DNA of 64,000 nucleotides, from positions 67,374,783 through 67,438,782 of the forward strand of contig JAKCOZ010000002.1 in assembly GCA_022605955.1 (NCBI GenBank), read 5' to 3'. How positions within the stretch are numbered: position 1 is the stretch's first letter; each line of letters begins with the position of its first letter. The notes beneath the pieces are model-generated. The model made no database searches. It was given only the letters and a program-made list of their open reading frames with translations, and had not been told where the DNA came from. The position numbers were made by a program, and so were the translations under genes. The stretch is from Rallus limicola. Lineage: Eukaryota; Chordata; Aves; Gruiformes; Rallidae. Shown here piece after piece: positions 1 through 12,104 of the stretch.

Positions 1-3000
1 ATGTTCACTGCCACTATGCAATTTTTAACAAATGGTATTTTTTTTCCTCTACGGACTCATAGAAATGGTCCTTTTTTTTGCTTGCTTAGTTAGAAGATAA
101 ACAAAGCTTTAGCTTAGATAAACAAAGCCTAAACAGGTCATGTTGGTGCAGGGTGGAAACCCAGCTGCTGGTGTCTTCTCAGGTAACAGCAGTAACAAAG
201 CTGGCAGCCATGTTTTCTGGAGTAGCTACCCACAAATGCAGGAACCAAAACTGCCATCACAGCTGGTCTTCATGCTTAACTGTTGGTCCAAAGCACCATG
301 TTGGTAACATGTAAACAATCACATATACAACATTAGGGAGGTATCGATCAACTCTGTGGCATGAGCAAGTGCTGTGGACTGGCTCCTCTGCTTGCCCTCA
401 AAGCAACAGGAGCAATACCCATGTTGTATATTGTCTTCAAAAACGGTCTCATTATCTAAAAGATGAGTGGCCTTAAGCTCTTAACATCATTAATCTTGCC
501 TGGTCAGATGACATATTTCCATGCTGGACAAACATTTGCAAAATCTAGCATAATCTTCGAGTTAGAGACCTCTTACACCAATAGAATAATTGTGTAGGTA
601 CCCTCCTAAAGAATGGAAAGAGCAGCTGGGCTTTTGGCTTTCTGAAAGTCTCTGTTTCTCTACTATAAGGATGGAGATCCCTAAAGAAAGACAGCAAGTG
701 GTTCAGATGGATTTGAGAACTGCATATGGAGGGGTGATAGAGGAGAAAGAATTTCAAAAAGGATCTGAAAGGTCCTTCACTTTTACAGAAAATTATGTTT
801 CGGAAGAAGAGAGCACTTTTGACCTGTTTGTGGGTTTGATTTCTTCTTAATATTGTAAACTGAGACAGAGCACTGTCGTGTAAGCATGTAGCAGAGGGAA
901 GCCGGCTGGTCTAGTTTAACTGAAACTCCAGAAGTTCATCCTAGCTCAGATTCTCATTAATCAGTTAATACTAAACATTGTTCTGTCTAAGTAATCACAA
1001 GCGTGCTAAAATACTTGTTTTATTTTTTTGCAGCTACAGTCAAGCAGCACGGGCCAAACCCTGGCATTTCCTCCTGTTACCACCGGCTGGCTAAGTGGAA
1101 AGAATCTGCTCAGCATGACAGAGCACGTTTTGATGACATGCAGCAGATGAGACAGACCTCCAGTTTAATCTGGTGAAACTAATTCTTATATTCTTGTATA
1201 ATGTAATCCTAACATTTATTTTTTCATTTAAACATCTTCAGTTTGGACCATCTTCTACATTAATTCCATATTTCAATGTTAAATTAAATTCTTTGATAAA
1301 ATCAAATTATTCAAATCAATTTATTCAATGCTGCTATAACCTGAGAGCTGTAAAATGTAGAAAAGAGCCAGATTGTGTCTAAAAGGTCTTCTATTTTATT
1401 TTTTTTCTCCCCCCCAATTCAGTAGCAGCAGGATTTGGACCTAAAATCCTGGACAGGTTCTACGTTGAATTCGTTGCAACCACTACCTTTTCTTAATCAG
1501 GCTGATCTTGGAGGCTGTGGTCAGTTATATTCCACAGTAATGAGCACCAAACAAAAATCTGAGATGGACAAATCTTAACTTCAAGAGGCAAAGCTAATGA
1601 AATGCTGGGTGACAAACACCTCCGTTTAGTTTAGATCTATGTTCAGTACTTTTGAGTGTTGTGGACCAGACAAGTGCCTTCCCAACCTAACAGAGCTGCC
1701 ACTGACACTGGAGGGACAGCTGTGCAGAGCAGCCCATTACCCCTCTCTGGGAGCTTTTAGAAATTTTTACATAATAGCCTGCTAGCAAGTGCCATGTATG
1801 CTGCTGATGGGTTGTTTTTTTTTCAAATTCAATATTGCTCTCAACTGAGAGTTGCTCAAGTGTATTTTAGAAGCACTACATCTTCCAAGAGGGAAAAAAA
1901 AACCCAACTCAACTGTAGTGCTTATTGACCCAAACCTCACATGGTGGAAGCAAGCTTCATGTTATCCACTGTACTTGTGATTTTCCAGAGACTTCTAGGG
2001 CCTGAAATGAATAGTGGAAATTAAATGTAATTTTAAATTAGAAGGTAATTTCTGTCATTGAAAGGTTCTAATATAAGCCAGGTAATAGTCTGAAAGTTTT
2101 ATTCCTTCATCTTAGGCAGTAGAAAGTTAATGCTTCTCAGAAACTTGGAAATAAATTTGTGGGTTAAATTACATATTTAGTCAACAAAACACATGTATAG
2201 AGTTTAGGGATGAAAACTTCACTCCTTGTGCTAGTCCTGCTACTGATCAGAAATCTGGCTCTAGATGAATTTTCATAGAGTTTAACCCGCTCTCATATTT
2301 TGTAGAAACCCATGAAGAATACCAAACTGCCTTATTTCTCAGTTGATATTTTCCTTAATTGTTTTCATCCCTGTTTCCTTTCCTGGAGTACTGCTGCATA
2401 GCAAGAGCCCCTCCATGCTTGTTAGTGGGCTGGAAGAAGTGCAGCACACCCTTGCCTTTAGGCATAACACTGTAACGTGATCCCATACAATTAACTGCTT
2501 ACAAAATGTTTCTTTCTCTCACTATTCACAGCACATATTATGGATTACTTGCTGAAATTTGTCTTCTCACCTAGGGCAGGAGTCTGCTGCTTGGCAGATT
2601 TCCAAAATATGTCACCCAGGTGTCAAGATAGACTTACACCCCTCAGCGAGAAAAATCTTTTCCCCCACCTGGAATTTCACAGGGATTGATTTCCTAACAA
2701 AGCCCCTCGCTCCGAAGTGAAGAAAGGATTGGACTCACCTTCTTCCCGCTTCAGGAACCAAGGGTGTTTTAATAGCCAAATCCTTGTGCTAACCTAAATT
2801 TCTCCCCACAGGGTTGGGCTGACACCACTGGGCATGGCACTGCAGAGGTGTGACCATGAGTTCTAGTTTGAATCCTTTGCTCAGCCCTGCACTGTGTGGG
2901 CTTGAGCCGAATCATTTGGGGCAATCCCTCATTGTGATATTTCCCACAATTGGCATTTACTGAGTAACCCCTTCCTTCTTTCTTCCTGCCTCCCCACACA

Positions 3001-3639
3001 GGGCTGTTTTCAGAAGTGAACCTTGTAGGTGTCCACCAACGGCTCTGAAAACCAGGTCATAATTCACTGCTAATGCCCCCTTCTAAGCAAGGATGAAAGC
3101 CTCTTTCCTTATGCTAACCTTCACTGGCCCAGTCGGTGGGGTTTTTATTTTCCAAAGCTGTGATCTGTCTCCTAGCAAGTTACGTTGATTTCTCATAAAA
3201 CTGCCCCAGTGCTGTTTTTTTTTCCCTTTAATCTGTTAACATCGTGAGAACAGAAATTTCCAAACATTTGTCAGAGAAGCACATTCTTCTTATAACTCTC
3301 CTGAATTTATTTTGTTAATGGAGCCTAGATACAGTGCTGCTGGGTACACTGGAAAATTTTTAAATAGAACTATCCTGAAGAATTCCTTTAGAAAACAACT
3401 GAACCCTACTCAAAAGCTTTAGAGATGAAGATACAACTTGCTCATCACAAATACCTCTTCATGGGCTCTATTTCAGGTATAAAGCATTTTGACTAATACC
3501 TCTATGCTACCTTTCAGACTGATTTTGTTCAAAAGCAAACAGAACATGCTTGAATAAAACTTTATGGTGGGAATTGTTAGATTCTTTAATATATTTATTT
3601 ATGTTAGCAGGTAAAATGAAATTGAAGTCTAAGGTCTAT
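1..3639. other. Intergenic DNA, no gene recognised
   Basis: Unique-looking AT-rich DNA. Open frames on both strands are at most 94 codons and none resembles a known family. I see no LINE, LTR, RNA gene or splice-bounded exon. Confidence 0.7.
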
Positions 3640-4010
3640 GGGAGGGTTACAAAGATGACCAAGGGACTGGAGTTTCTCTCCTATGAGGGAAGGCTGTGAG
3701 AGCTGAGTCTTTTCAGTCTGGAGAAAAGATGACTGAAAGGAGCTCTGATTAATGCTTGTAAGTATCTAAAGGGGGCATGTCTAGAGGAAGGGGCCAGAGT
3801 CTTCTTGGTGGTGCTCAGCCACAGGACAAGGAACGACAGGCACAAACAAGAACACAAAGTGCTCTTCACTCTGAGGTGACAGCACTGGGCCAAGCTGTCA
3901 ACAGAGGCTGTGGAGTTTCCTTCTCTGGAGATAGTCCAGACCTGCTTGGATACTGTCCTGTGCAACCTGCTGTAGGTGATCCTGCTTTGGGATGAAGGTT
4001 AGACTAAATG
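3640..4010 (+). mobile_element. CR1 LINE, 5'-truncated, diverged
   Basis: The sequence follows the 3' part of CR1 ORF2. It starts with the GACCAAGGGACTGGAG / CTATGAGG / AAGGCTG block, continues through GTCTGGAGAAAAGA (LEKRRLR-type codons) and the GAGGCTGTGGAGTTTCCTTC block, and ends near GGTTAGACTAAATG. The reading frame is broken in several places and the ATTCTATG tail is missing, so this is an old copy. CR1 is the main LINE of birds. Confidence 0.85.
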
Positions 4011-7000
4011 TTAGGCATATGATATTTGAAAAGCATACCAAGAACCTCTGTATTATAACATTTCACACTACTTTTTTGACCCAGGTGCCTAACCAATAAG
4101 TGTTCCTGTAAGATGTTCCTCTGGGGATGATAAGACTGTGGTATCTAGATGCTTTCTCTGATGCAGAATCTAGAAACTGATCATGGAACAGATGAAACGG
4201 GAATATTTCTTTACCCAGAAAAGGTCTTGGTCTGTTTAACCAGTGATGGAAACTCACCTGAACTGTGGACCTATGCTTTGTTATGCTACGTTTCCTTGTC
4301 CTAGTAGACACCAGTACTTTTTCCTGGACCCTTCCAGTGCTCTCCCTGGTCATTTCTGTGTGTCCATTTTCACGTATGCATCTATTTATGAGTTATATCT
4401 TTGGCAACATGAGTGTTTCTAAGGCAGATTTTTATTTCAATACCCTAAGATCAGTAATGATCTAGACAAAATAGTAGGTTACCTGCATGTCCACCCCCAT
4501 TTTTCTCAAAACATTAAGTGGCTTTTGGGATTGAAGCTTTCCCATGGAAATCAGCTGCATTAAAGACCCTGCATGGGTAAACTGGCAGCAGGTCACCATC
4601 TTGCCAAGGCACAGTTTTTTCCTTTCTATCCTTCTTCTTTGTCTCTTCCATGGGAACAGAAAATTTCCAGAGTTTCTGTGAGTATCCATTACTGACTTAG
4701 TACTGGGTTGTGTAATTTTTCTTGGCATTTCTTGGGTGTTATAGAACAGCCTGGAGCTATTTCACAATCAGCACCATCTAAAAAAAACCCGACTGTAGAA
4801 ATACAATGACTTTCACAAATCAATCACAGGTATCCCTCAATCCTAAATCTCTCAATCAGCATTTTTACTGGATGACATGATGCATCTGTTTGCATCTGGT
4901 GTGCCTTTGCCTCCTTCATCCTCTGATATTTCTGGGTCTTTTAATGGACACTTGAAGCTCTTCAGAAGAAAAGCCATGAATTTTCCTCAGGTGACCCAAT
5001 CCTATCTGGTGTATTTTGGGGAACACTGACAAATACCTGATTATGGCAAACTCCTATTGTTTCAGCTGTCTCATTTTGGAGTTTCATGGTTCCTAGAAAG
5101 TCTTGCAGCTGCTGTAATTATACATATTATTATATAGTCCCTCCTATATAACAAGACCTCTTTCCCTACTTTCAAATCCCACCCACTCTTATATGAGCAG
5201 ATTTGTATAAAGGGGCCAAGTGCTGAGGGTTATAAGCATCACTTTCAATGTTTTACAGTCAACTTTGCACAGTTCAGTGTGGAGGCAGTTTGTTTTGGAT
5301 ATACCCTCAACTGGATTGTTTAATCACGGCAGTGTGTCCTAAATTCCATCGATGCCAAACAGGACCACAAGGCTTGCCATCTGTTGCTCTGTCAGCATCT
5401 CAAAGCAGCCAGAAACTAGAAAAAGAAAACTATTAGAAAAGTGTACTTTCCCACATTAAAACTCCCAATTCACCTTCCATATTGTGATGAGAAGAAATCT
5501 TTGACTAATGTTTTGAAAAATCTAAGGATAAAGTATTAAATATTGAAACTTCTCTTTCTTCCCTCCCTCTCAAAATACATATTGTGTTCTACTGTTCTGC
5601 CAAAAAGACCACAGAGCTGGGGATTGGTGGGTTCTTCTGGATGCAAAGCTGTTGTTTTGGGAAATAACACATGGGGCAATTCACAAGGCATTTAAGTGAA
5701 GCTCTTTGGCTCCCACATGGCATTCCAGCACAGGCAGTGAGTGGTGGGGAGCATACCAGGTAATTCATACCCAAAAGAATTCAAAAGAGAGGCAGAAAAA
5801 GCTGTTTTACTGAAGACCAGAAGTTCTAATCCGAAAATAAAAGAAAGAAACTATGCAAACAGGATTTGCCTGTAAGAAAATCACATGCTTCTGGTGTGCC
5901 ATGGTGTTTGTCCCACGGCCCATCTGCGGTACAAGACAGTGTAATGGCCAGATTATGGCATGCATTCATAGGCCTTTTCAAATACTCAAACGTCTTCAAT
6001 GCTGTAACAATGAGACGAATGCACAGACATACCTCTCACACTGTTCCATGTCATTTAAGTGAAGCTAATCCTTTTACAATCAAGATTGTAAATAGCTTCC
6101 AACCAAAGGCCTAATTTAGGTATCAACATTTCATTCTGTGTTTGTACAGAGCCTGTTGCAATGAGATCCTGATCCATGACTGGCTTCTTTAGCAGGACTG
6201 CAACATGATTAACAGATCTTTCCTTTTGTGTCAAGAGTGGTATGGGGCCAAGGGAAAATGGCAGAACACAAGAAATGAAATGCTTATGGAGAAAGAAGAG
6301 GAATGCAAAGTGTGCCTACTCTTTATGCTGCAGCAATTAGATTTCTACTGATGTCAGTGGCTTTGAATTAAGCAGTTGGTGGTAGATATAAAAATGTACT
6401 CAGAGAGATGGAAATAATTATTTTAAAATCCTAGATGGTTACGCTGCAAGATGGTTTCTCTTACAAGCCTCTGTGTTTATGCATTTCTGAATGCATGAAG
6501 GAAAGTTCTCCTTTCAGATCTGAACTTTACAAGCTTGGCACTTGTGCTGATGAAGTCTTGGCTTCACATCTGCAAGTAGTCCTACTGCACTGAGTGGATC
6601 CCTTTGGGGCATGGAGATATATTGCATTGGGCTACATGAAAATATCTCTATTTAGTGGATCGTGTTCCAGATGTCCTAGAACTGTCTTAATCTGTCCTTT
6701 CCCCATCCAGTGTCCTCTCTGATTAAAATGAAAAAGTATGTATTTATTGCATCCTGGCTGTGCACATGGCTGGCATTATTCTCTTTATCATTTTAAATTG
6801 TGAATCACACTTTGCCTCTCCTATCTTTGCCCTATCTTAACTCACTCTCCAGGAGCTTTGTGATAGCATAGAGGTTAAGGTGAACATGAAAAAATGTATC
6901 TCAACAGTTTATGACTCTCTTTATATAAGAAACTTCAAAATTTTCACCTATTTGTTTTCTAAAGTCCAAAGACTTTAGACAGAATTTTTTCAGACCTTAA

Positions 7001-10000
7001 AAATTAAATTGTATGCCTGGAGGTGAAAGCAGGTGAAATCTCTGATCCTTGTCAGTATATGCAGAAAGAAATTCCTTCTGATCCCAAATCTAATGCTGCA
7101 CTCTGAGCAGGTAAGTAAGATAACCTGCAGGTTTTATCTGCTAGTGCTGCTTTATCATGCTCCCTAGAGTAAGGGGAGAAAGTCTGAGGCACCAAGCCAT
7201 ACTCATAGCATTTTCAGTCCACACTGTGCAGAGCTCAGTGTGGTGGAATCCTGATCCGTGTCTGGGCCTCTGTAACAAGTGGCTCAGTCATTGCGTACCA
7301 CAGAAATGACTTCCTGAGCACTGCAGGAGACCAGCAGAGGCCCTGATCCTTGAACTCTGATTTTGACCACTACTATAGTACAGCACTGGGAATACCAGGA
7401 TTGGGGTGGGATGTCCAAGCTGTGTATGAGGAATGTGTCTGTAACAGAGGGAGTTTTGGCCATGCAGAAGAAAGGCTACGGGTGAGTGTACTGTCCCTCC
7501 AGCCCTCATCTCTGTCCACTGGAGTTTCTCCTCAGAACAGATAAGTCTCTTTCTCTGGAACGGTGTGTCATCTCATCTCATGCTAAACCCTGCCAGGGTG
7601 AGATCCCACTGGAAGTGTCCTTGGGAATTTAGGACAGGCAGAGGGCTGGTTGACCTCTGACTGCTGGAGCTGCAGGACACCAGAGTCCTCTGTACCAGCC
7701 TCTGGTGAACAGGCTGAGTGCCCTGGGGTATCTCAATATACCACTTGCTACCAGTGTTTGGGGATCTGATTTGAGCACTTGTTCATAACTTCACTGTTCT
7801 CCTTACAGGCTGTTTCAAACCATAAATAGTCTTCTATATCTGAGCTCAACTCTCAAGCCTTAAGTCTTTTCCAGCATGAGTAAACCTGTACTGTCTTCCC
7901 AGACTATCATAAATCTTTTATGTGTTGTGTCATGTGTCTTTGAGAAGCTGGATAAGTTCAAAACATTTTTGTGATCTTGTGCTCCCTCTTGTATTTCCCC
8001 ATCCTTCTCAATATACAAGCACAGGGCAAGAATTAATTTCTCCATACTACTTTTACCAAGCCTCTGCACAGGAGCAGGTTCCCTTTGCTGTCTCTCTTTG
8101 ATACTTCTTTTTATTTACCAAAGAGTTATGGCAGCCTTTAATAGTAGTATTGACTGTTACTTTAATAAGATGTCACTGGTGGCTGTTATCACAAGTTTGA
8201 GTCTCCTGGTACAAGGCTATCATCTGTGTCTTTGAGTCCTAGGTGTGGGATGGATGGTGACTGCTTAACCTTGCAATTCAGGTCACTCTGCCTCTACAGT
8301 CTGCTATCCAACCATTTTTATTTTGATCTACAGTGAATGCCACCAGCAAATATTCCATGTTTCTAAATGATTGAGATGCTATTAGTGTTGGCTCAAGGAC
8401 TGGTCCCTATGGACCAGGCTGGAATGGCCTCAGTGACAGCTATGTCTCTGTTAAAGACATGAGATTCACCAATGGGGCAGTTTTTACTTATTTTAATATG
8501 TATCCTGTTATTTCTGCATAAAATACTCTTAAACAAAATATCACCTGCTCTTAAATCAAGTGCTTTCCAGAAAACCAAATAGACTGTATCAATACACACG
8601 ACCTTGTCAGCTATGCCTGAGGTTCCCTCAAAATAATTTTCTGGTGTACAAGACAGCATCAGTGCCGTTTCGTCAAGCATATGATGTGCAGCCTGAGACA
8701 CTCACACTTAATGGGGTGAGAAACCAATGCACTGCTCTTAAAACTTTTTCTTTTAACCCTGCCTAAAGAGCAATATTAGTGCTTTGATGAATGACTGGAA
8801 GGAACTGGCTTTCTGAGTAGGCTGAAGTTATTTTTGCATGCCATGATTTGCATTTTGGAAGGGAGATAGATGAAAACAGGCCACTCATTTACAAATTAAT
8901 TTGTCTTTTAAATCAAAAAAACTAAGCTGAAAATATGACTGATGTGTTTGGTCTGGCCAACTTGGCTCAGATATTGTCAATCATTTGTATTTAGGACTGG
9001 TTGGCATTCTTTCCACTGTAGGTGATGAAGACCTCATAGTCAGAGAATAGATAGAGAATTCTTCATTGTGCTTGGTTTACTGTTCTTTTCTTTTTAGGCT
9101 TATTGCTAGCTGTTCCCTAGCAAAGTGTCAGCTTAGAGGTAACTGAGCTGACATTGTGGTTCTTTAGGTATAAATGCTAATACACTTTAATAAAGCTTAC
9201 AGCAGGTTTTTGTATAGATGAGTGAGCCAAATTCCACTTGTATAACACTGTCTCCTGGAGACCTGTAGCCTGGACCATTACCCAGTTGTCAATTAAAATT
9301 CCAGTGAGGCAGTGGACTCTTATTCTTAGGACTGTAGTTGTAATACATCATTGTTTGTCTTTTTGAAGGGAATCTTTGAAATTGGAATAAGCTTTATCCT
9401 AAGTAGATCTGAAGATTTTAGCCCAGAAGATATAAACCAGATGATCATACATCTTAGTTTTTCTTATTCCATTGTCATCTATTTTTATCCCAGACAGAAA
9501 TTTTATAGAGACAATGTAAATGAACTAAAATGGGATCAAAGAAGAGTCAAATGGAAGGTAATAGAATTGGCAAGGGCTTGAACCTATTTATCAACCGTTT
9601 GCATTTTAAGCAGTTCTCCAGCATGCTTTTTGGTTTTTCTTATACCTGTTTCTTTAGTGTGGCTCTTAATCAACATTAAGGTAGGCTTGATCCCATTTCT
9701 CTTCATCTCAGAGCTGGAGAAGCTCAGCTAAGAGGGCTACTGCTAAAAATTGATTCATGTCTCTCTTTTTTCAGAGCAACTCTTTACAGTTTGTAGTTCA
9801 TAGAGTATCCTTACTGCTCATATTTCATGGTCATCAAAACATAGAGCTGCTGTAAGGAGGAGGCTGGGGGGAATGTTTGCTGCTGCTCCCTGGAAGGCAG
9901 GCTGCAGCTGTGAGGCATGCAGGCTGCCCAGGCCAGGGAAGGGGGTGGTGGGGAAGCTGCTGGAGGAGATAAAGGGCACAACTGTTGCGTGGTGCCCTCC

Positions 10001-10514
10001 ACAGAGGTAGGGAGAGCTTGCTTTGGCTGCCTATACAGCACCATCGTGGTTCTCAGTGTTGGGTAACACCAAATTGTATTTCATGGAGATAAGCTAAGAG
10101 CAAGAAGTGGAAAAAAAACTTGGGGAGAAAATGACTGAAAAGCCCTGGCATAGAAAAGGACTTGGATGTGAGCACTGACCAGTATCAGTAGGACTGGAGA
10201 TGGCAGCAGCTGTTCCCTTTGTGAAAAAATGTGAGCCCTGAAGAAACAAAACCACTTACCTTAAAAACTAGTTTCTGACAGTAGCATGAATATGTTTTTT
10301 AAATGATCACCCTTTTTTTGGTGATGTAACACCATTGAGCATATTCAGTTGTGATCCCAACCAAGGAGTGCTGTGCTGCCTAAATGAGACCTCACTGGTC
10401 AGGGAGGCCCAAGAGCCAGGCTCACAGCTGCAACATGAAGAACTGTGACATCTGGTAGATAAACAGCTGGCCCATCCCATGTGCTACTCTAACTGCTAGC
10501 TAACTCTAGCTACT
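4011..10514. other. Intergenic DNA, no gene recognised
   Basis: No recognisable coding exon or repeat. The stretch 9,840-10,045 is GC-richer than its surroundings (GCTGCT- and GGAGG-rich) but lacks CpGs and shows no promoter signature. Scattered open frames of 60-102 codons overlap on both strands and look random. Confidence 0.65.
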
Positions 10515-10907
10515 CTTTGAAAGGCTGAGTGAACTGGGGCTGTTCAGCCTTGAGAAAAGAAGACTGAGAGGGGATCCTATTAATGTTTATAAATATATCA
10601 AGTGTGGGACACAGGGGGAAATAGCCAGCCTCTTTTCAATGGTCTGTGGGGACACGACAAGGGGCAATGGCCTCAAGTTCAAGCACAGGAAGTTCTGCAC
10701 CAATATGCGGAAGAACTTCACGGTGAGGGTGACAGAGCCCTGGGACAGGCTGCCCAGGGGGGCTGTGGAGTCTCCTTCCCTGGAGATATTCAAGATCTGT
10801 CTGGATCCCTTCCTGTGTGACCTGTCCTAGGGAACCCGCTTTGGCAGGGGGGTTGGACTTGATGATCTCTGGAGGTCCCTTCAATTCCCTGCAATTCTAT
10901 GATTCTA
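10515..10907 (+). mobile_element. CR1 LINE, 5'-truncated, with complete 3' end
   Basis: This copy runs from the CTGGGGCTGTTCAGCCTTGAG block of CR1 ORF2 to the tail CTATGATTCTA. From 10,639 to 10,830 the ORF2 C-terminus is still open, including [20 protein letters not shown], and ends at the natural stop TAG just before the 3'UTR (GGTTGGACTTGATGATCTC). The open frame and well-kept tail mark it as one of the younger CR1 copies here. The promoter and most of the reverse transcriptase are missing, so it cannot move on its own. Confidence 0.95.
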
Positions 10908-10934
10908 ACCATCAAGAGACTGAGAAACTACTAT

Positions 10935-11066
10935 AGAGTTACAGAAGACTGGGACAGGACAAAGGATTCCAGTGAAAGAGGCTGAAATGTAAGTCTGAAG
11001 AGTTACAGAAGACTGGGACAGGACAAAGGATTCCAGTGAAAGTTAGAGGCTGAAATGTAAGTCTGA
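10935..11066. repeat. Tandem duplication, 64-bp and 68-bp copies
   Basis: The unit starting AGAGTTACAGAAGACTGGG occurs at 10,935-10,998 and again at 10,999-11,066. The copies match except for a 4-base TTAG insertion in the second. The duplication begins 27 bp after the end of the CR1 at 10,515. The near-identity suggests it is recent. Confidence 0.95.
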
Positions 11067-11852
11067 GGGGTTTCTGGCCTTTGTTCATTCAACACTATTA
11101 AAATAAAATGGCAAACTAACTCATTCTTTCAAAGACATTTGAATAGTTAACAAAGATGTTAGACTCTGCAGAGAGCATTCACAAACACATTTAGTAAGTG
11201 GTTGTTTGACCAATCTTTGCTGGATTTTGATGCTGCATTCTCTACAATTTCACAGCAATAAGCTGCCGAATTGCTGCATGTAAAGTCTAAAACAGCACAA
11301 GGAATATTAGCAATACCTCTGTGCCTACAGCCTGCACAGGGAATTTGATCACCCGAAACTCCTGTGAGGTCTCTGGAAAATCCCATGTTCTAAAGGCCAG
11401 CTCTCCAGTTTTGTGCCCTGGTATCTCTGAAGAGGATGCTGCTGCCTCCTCACCTGTGGAGCTTTTTGTAATGCCATCAGCGCTATGCTGGAAAGATTTA
11501 CTTCCCTAACTGGGAGTGAAATCGCATGGGAGTTAGAAACCAGAGAGGAGCATCTGAAGGCACTACCCTGCTTCCCCAGATGGAATGAAAGGGATGAACC
11601 AGAAAAATGCAGCAGACTATGTAAGAGCATGAGCAAGCTCACGATTTCCCTTCGCATTCTGGCTGATCCACCTCTGGTTGTGGCTAACAGAAGCAATGTG
11701 TCAGGTGACCAATGTAGCAAAACATACCCTTGTTTGCTCTGAGCTCTTTGCTTCCTGGATGTGATTATGTGTCTATGTGATAGAGGTTCCTGCAGCCTTC
11801 TTGGCCAATTATGGGAGAACAGGGTTGGGATGTTGAATGTTATTTGTATCAT
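11067..11852. other. Intergenic DNA between CR1 copies
   Basis: No gene seen. The 210-codon minus-strand frame that covers 11,349-11,981 includes CR1 antisense sequence at one end and has no recognisable protein similarity. Confidence 0.65.
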
Positions 11853-12104
11853 GAAACTAAAGGAGGGAAGGTTTAGATTAAATACTAGGGGGAAGTTCTT
11901 TATATAGAGAGTGGTGAGGTGCTGGAACAGGTTGCCCAGAGAGGTGGTGGATGCCCCATCCCTGGAGGTGTTCAAGGGCAACCTTGTCTAGATCTAGGCC
12001 TGGAGGTTGGTGGCCCTGCCTGTGGCAGGGGGCTTGGAACTATGTGATCCTTGGGGTCCCTTCCAACCTGGACCATTCTATGATTCTATTCTATGATTCT
12101 GTGA
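11853..12104 (+). mobile_element. CR1 LINE 3' fragment, different subfamily
   Basis: It begins near GAAACTAAAGGAGGGAAGG, passes through GGTTGCCCAGAGAGGTGGTGG and GGTCCCTTCCAACCTGG, and ends in two copies of the CTATGATTCT tail. The 3'UTR block (GGCCCTGCCTGTGGCAGGGG, GGAACTATGTGATCC) differs from that of the copies at 10,515 and 35,521, so it belongs to another CR1 subfamily. The long antisense open frame over this region (11,349-11,981, - strand) is a by-product of CR1 composition. Confidence 0.95.

Noticed and set aside
9840..10045. Possible CpG island or promoter
   Set aside because: GC-rich but with very few CpGs and no associated exon.
11349..11981. 210-codon open frame on the minus strand
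   Set aside because: One end is antisense CR1 (11,853-12,104), whose antisense strand is poor in stops. No family resemblance and no gene structure.
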